DNA of 7,937 nt from CALCKU01 sp964571595 (GTDB lineage Bacteria; Pseudomonadota; Alphaproteobacteria; Caulobacterales; Maricaulaceae), in the NCBI GenBank assembly GCA_964571595.1, contig CAZNCJ010000094.1:1-7937 (forward strand), written 5' to 3'. The position numbers were made by a program, and so were the translations under genes. Shown piece by piece: positions 6,287 to 7,937 of the stretch. Within the stretch, counting starts at the first letter, position 1. The number at the start of each line of letters is the position of its first letter. Below the pieces are notes generated by a model that worked only from the letters and a program-made list of their open reading frames with translations, was not told where the DNA came from and searched no databases.

Positions 6287-7937
6287 ATGGCCAATAATGG
6301 GGATTTCAAATCCGTGAGTGATGACGAAAATACGTCTGACGAGCCACCCTTAGAAGGTGTGCCGGAGCAGGGTGTCTCCCCTGTTACCATCGAAGATGAA
6401 ATGCGCAGATCTTATCTCGATTACGCTATGAGCGTGATCGTGTCTCGGGCAATTCCCGATGTACGAGACGGTCTGAAACCCGTTCATCGGCGTATCCTTT
6501 ATTCTATGCATGAAAACGGGTTTACCCGTGAAAAACCCTATAAAAAATCTGCGCGTGTTGTCGGGGATGTGATTGGTAAATATCACCCGCATGGTGACAG
6601 CGCAGTTTATGATGCGCTTGTGCGTATGGCCCAAGATTTTGCAATGCGTCTGCCGCTCTTGGACGGGCAGGGTAATTTCGGCTCTGTTGACGGCGATCCG
6701 CCAGCCGCTATGCGCTATACCGAAGTGCGCATGGACCGCCCAGCCGCGTCTTTGCTTGCCGATATAGAAAAGAACACGGTCAACTTCCAAGACAATTATG
6801 ATGCCTCTGAGAGTGAACCTGTTGTCCTGCCGGCCCGCTATCCCAATATCCTGGTTAACGGGGCTGGCGGTATTGCTGTGGGTATGGCCACGAATATTCC
6901 GCCCCATAATCTGGGTGAGGTGATTGATGCGACTATCGCCCTGATGGAGAACGGCTCACTCACTGACGAAGAGCTTTTAGAGATTGTTCCGGGGCCGGAT
7001 TTCCCGACAGGGGCCTTCATTATGGGCCGCAGCGGGTCTAAATCATCGGTCTTGACGGGCAAAGGCTCCATCATCATGCGCGCCCGCGCAGAGGTTGAGG
7101 AAATCCGCAAAGACCGACACGCTATTATCGTCACCGAAATTCCCTATCAGGTCAATAAAGCCAATATGATCAAGAAAATAGCCGATATGGTGCGCGATAA
7201 ACGCATTGAAGGCATTTCTGATTTGCGTGACGAGTCAGACCGCAATGGTATGCGTGTCGTTATAGAGCTTAAGCGCGATGCCGTGGCCGATGTTGTGCTT
7301 AATCAGCTTTATCGTTTCTCACAGCTCCAGCAAAATTTCAGCTCCAATATGTTGGCGTTAAATGGCGGGCGACCCCAGCAAATGAATTTACGTCAAATGC
7401 TGGAGGCCTTTTTGGCTTTCCGCGAAGACGTCATTGCCCGGCGCACTAAATTTGACCTCGCCAAGGCCCGCGATAGGGCCCATATTCTGGTGGGTCTGGC
7501 CACAGCCGTTACCAATATTGACGAGGTGATTAAGCTCATTCGTACTTCGGCCAATCCAAAGGAAGCCCGCGAGAAGCTCATGGCCCGTCCTTGGTCTGCC
7601 AAGGGTATGGGCGCTTTGATTAAGCTCATTGCTGACCCACGCTCTATTTTGCTTGATGACGGGACAATCATGCTCACGGAAGAGCAGGCGCGCGCTATAC
7701 TTGATCTGCGCCTGATGAAGCTGACGGCTTTAGGCTTAGACGAGATTATGGAGGATGCGCGTAAGTTGGCCGAGCAGATTACCGATCTTCTCGATATTTT
7801 GCGCTCACGTGACCGCGTTGTCTCGATCATTAAAGAAGAACTTTCCGAGATTAAAGAAAAATACGCTACGCCAAGACGCTCTGAATTTGCAGAAGGCGGC
7901 ATGGACTTTGATGATGAAGACCTTATCGCCGTCGAGG
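6287..7937 (+). CDS. gyrA: DNA gyrase subunit A, 3' end cut by window
   Basis: GyrA is the DNA-cleaving and rejoining subunit of gyrase, the A2B2 type II topoisomerase that introduces negative supercoils using ATP bound by GyrB. The first 550 codons are present: an acidic variable N-terminus (1-34), then EDEMRRSYLDYAMSVIVSRA and the winged-helix and tower parts of the breakage-reunion domain. The catalytic tyrosine is Y144 in AAMRYTEVRM. The quinolone region reads HPHGDSAVYDALV, with S105 and D109 matching E. coli S83 and D87, so no resistance change is seen at these sites. The stretch LMARPWSAKGMGALIKLI...DPRS...DGT before LTEEQARAILDLRL is the insert typical of Alphaproteobacteria. The C-terminal beta-propeller lies outside the window. 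The start is uncertain: ATG 6287 has its ribosome site across a hairpin, while in-frame GTG 6314 (reading MSDDENTSDE) has GGGGA 10 nt upstream. Either fits the family's variable start. Confidence 0.97.
   Translation, partial: MANNGDFKSVSDDENTSDEPPLEGVPEQGVSPVTIEDEMRRSYLDYAMSVIVSRAIPDVRDGLKPVHRRILYSMHENGFTREKPYKKSARVVGDVIGKYHPHGDSAVYDALVRMAQDFAMRLPLLDGQGNFGSVDGDPPAAMRYTEVRMDRPAASLLADIEKNTVNFQDNYDASESEPVVLPARYPNILVNGAGGIAVGMATNIPPHNLGEVIDATIALMENGSLTDEELLEIVPGPDFPTGAFIMGRSGSKSSVLTGKGSIIMRARAEVEEIRKDRHAIIVTEIPYQVNKANMIKKIADMVRDKRIEGISDLRDESDRNGMRVVIELKRDAVADVVLNQLYRFSQLQQNFSSNMLALNGGRPQQMNLRQMLEAFLAFREDVIARRTKFDLAKARDRAHILVGLATAVTNIDEVIKLIRTSANPKEAREKLMARPWSAKGMGALIKLIADPRSILLDDGTIMLTEEQARAILDLRLMKLTALGLDEIMEDARKLAEQITDLLDILRSRDRVVSIIKEELSEIKEKYATPRRSEFAEGGMDFDDEDLIAVE

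Noticed and set aside
7393..7902. Long open frame on the minus strand (169 codons) opposite gyrA
   Set aside because: It lies entirely antisense to well-conserved gyrA sequence, is rich in Ser and Arg as expected of a mirrored frame, and has no recognisable family.
1..7937. Search for CRISPR arrays, insertion sequences, tRNA or rRNA genes and attachment sites
   Set aside because: No regularly spaced repeats, transposase or integrase motifs, terminal inverted repeats with target duplications, or tRNA cloverleaf patterns were seen.

Overview
The window is a stretch of bacterial chromosome, almost certainly from an alphaproteobacterium. Three things point there. The UvrA and GyrA sequences have alphaproteobacterial wording: a GVSGGGKST second Walker A in UvrA, a CPVSGFTI first zinc module, and the LMARPW...DPRS...DGT insert in GyrA. 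The uvrA/ssb/gyrA gene neighbourhood fits. A direct-repeat GAAC-N7-GAAC LexA site lies in the uvrA-ssb gap, and this type of box is the alphaproteobacterial one rather than the enterobacterial CTG-N10-CAG palindrome. Base composition looks moderate, near half GC, so a Hyphomonadaceae/Maricaulales-type marine relative of Caulobacter is a reasonable but unproven guess.

Layout from left to right. uvrA is on the minus strand, 2902 down to the left edge, with its last few codons outside the window. A 189-bp divergent control region (2903-3091) carries the SOS box and a likely ssb promoter. ssb (3092-3619, plus) ends in a strong intrinsic terminator (3679-3710). A new promoter and ribosome binding site precede a two-gene unit of overlapping genes: a stand-alone RnfD/NqrB-like membrane protein (3769-4722) and a secreted DUF2330-family protein (4694-6115). 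A 171-bp gap (6116-6286) contains a long inverted repeat and a second small hairpin placed directly before the start of gyrA. gyrA (6287 to the right edge, plus) is cut off by the window end.

How the genes work together. uvrA, ssb and gyrA are DNA maintenance genes: damage recognition in nucleotide excision repair, single-strand DNA protection and supercoiling. uvrA and ssb probably share one LexA operator. The two genes between ssb and gyrA are of a different kind. They look like a compact membrane-plus-periplasm module inserted between housekeeping genes, bounded by a terminator on one side and an inverted repeat on the other. The membrane protein keeps the RnfD/NqrB fold landmarks but appears to lack the loop that carries covalent FMN. 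Its partner is exported and has a WCxxC motif. This pair has no firmly known function and is the best candidate here for an undescribed system. I see no mobile element, CRISPR array, tRNA or rRNA.
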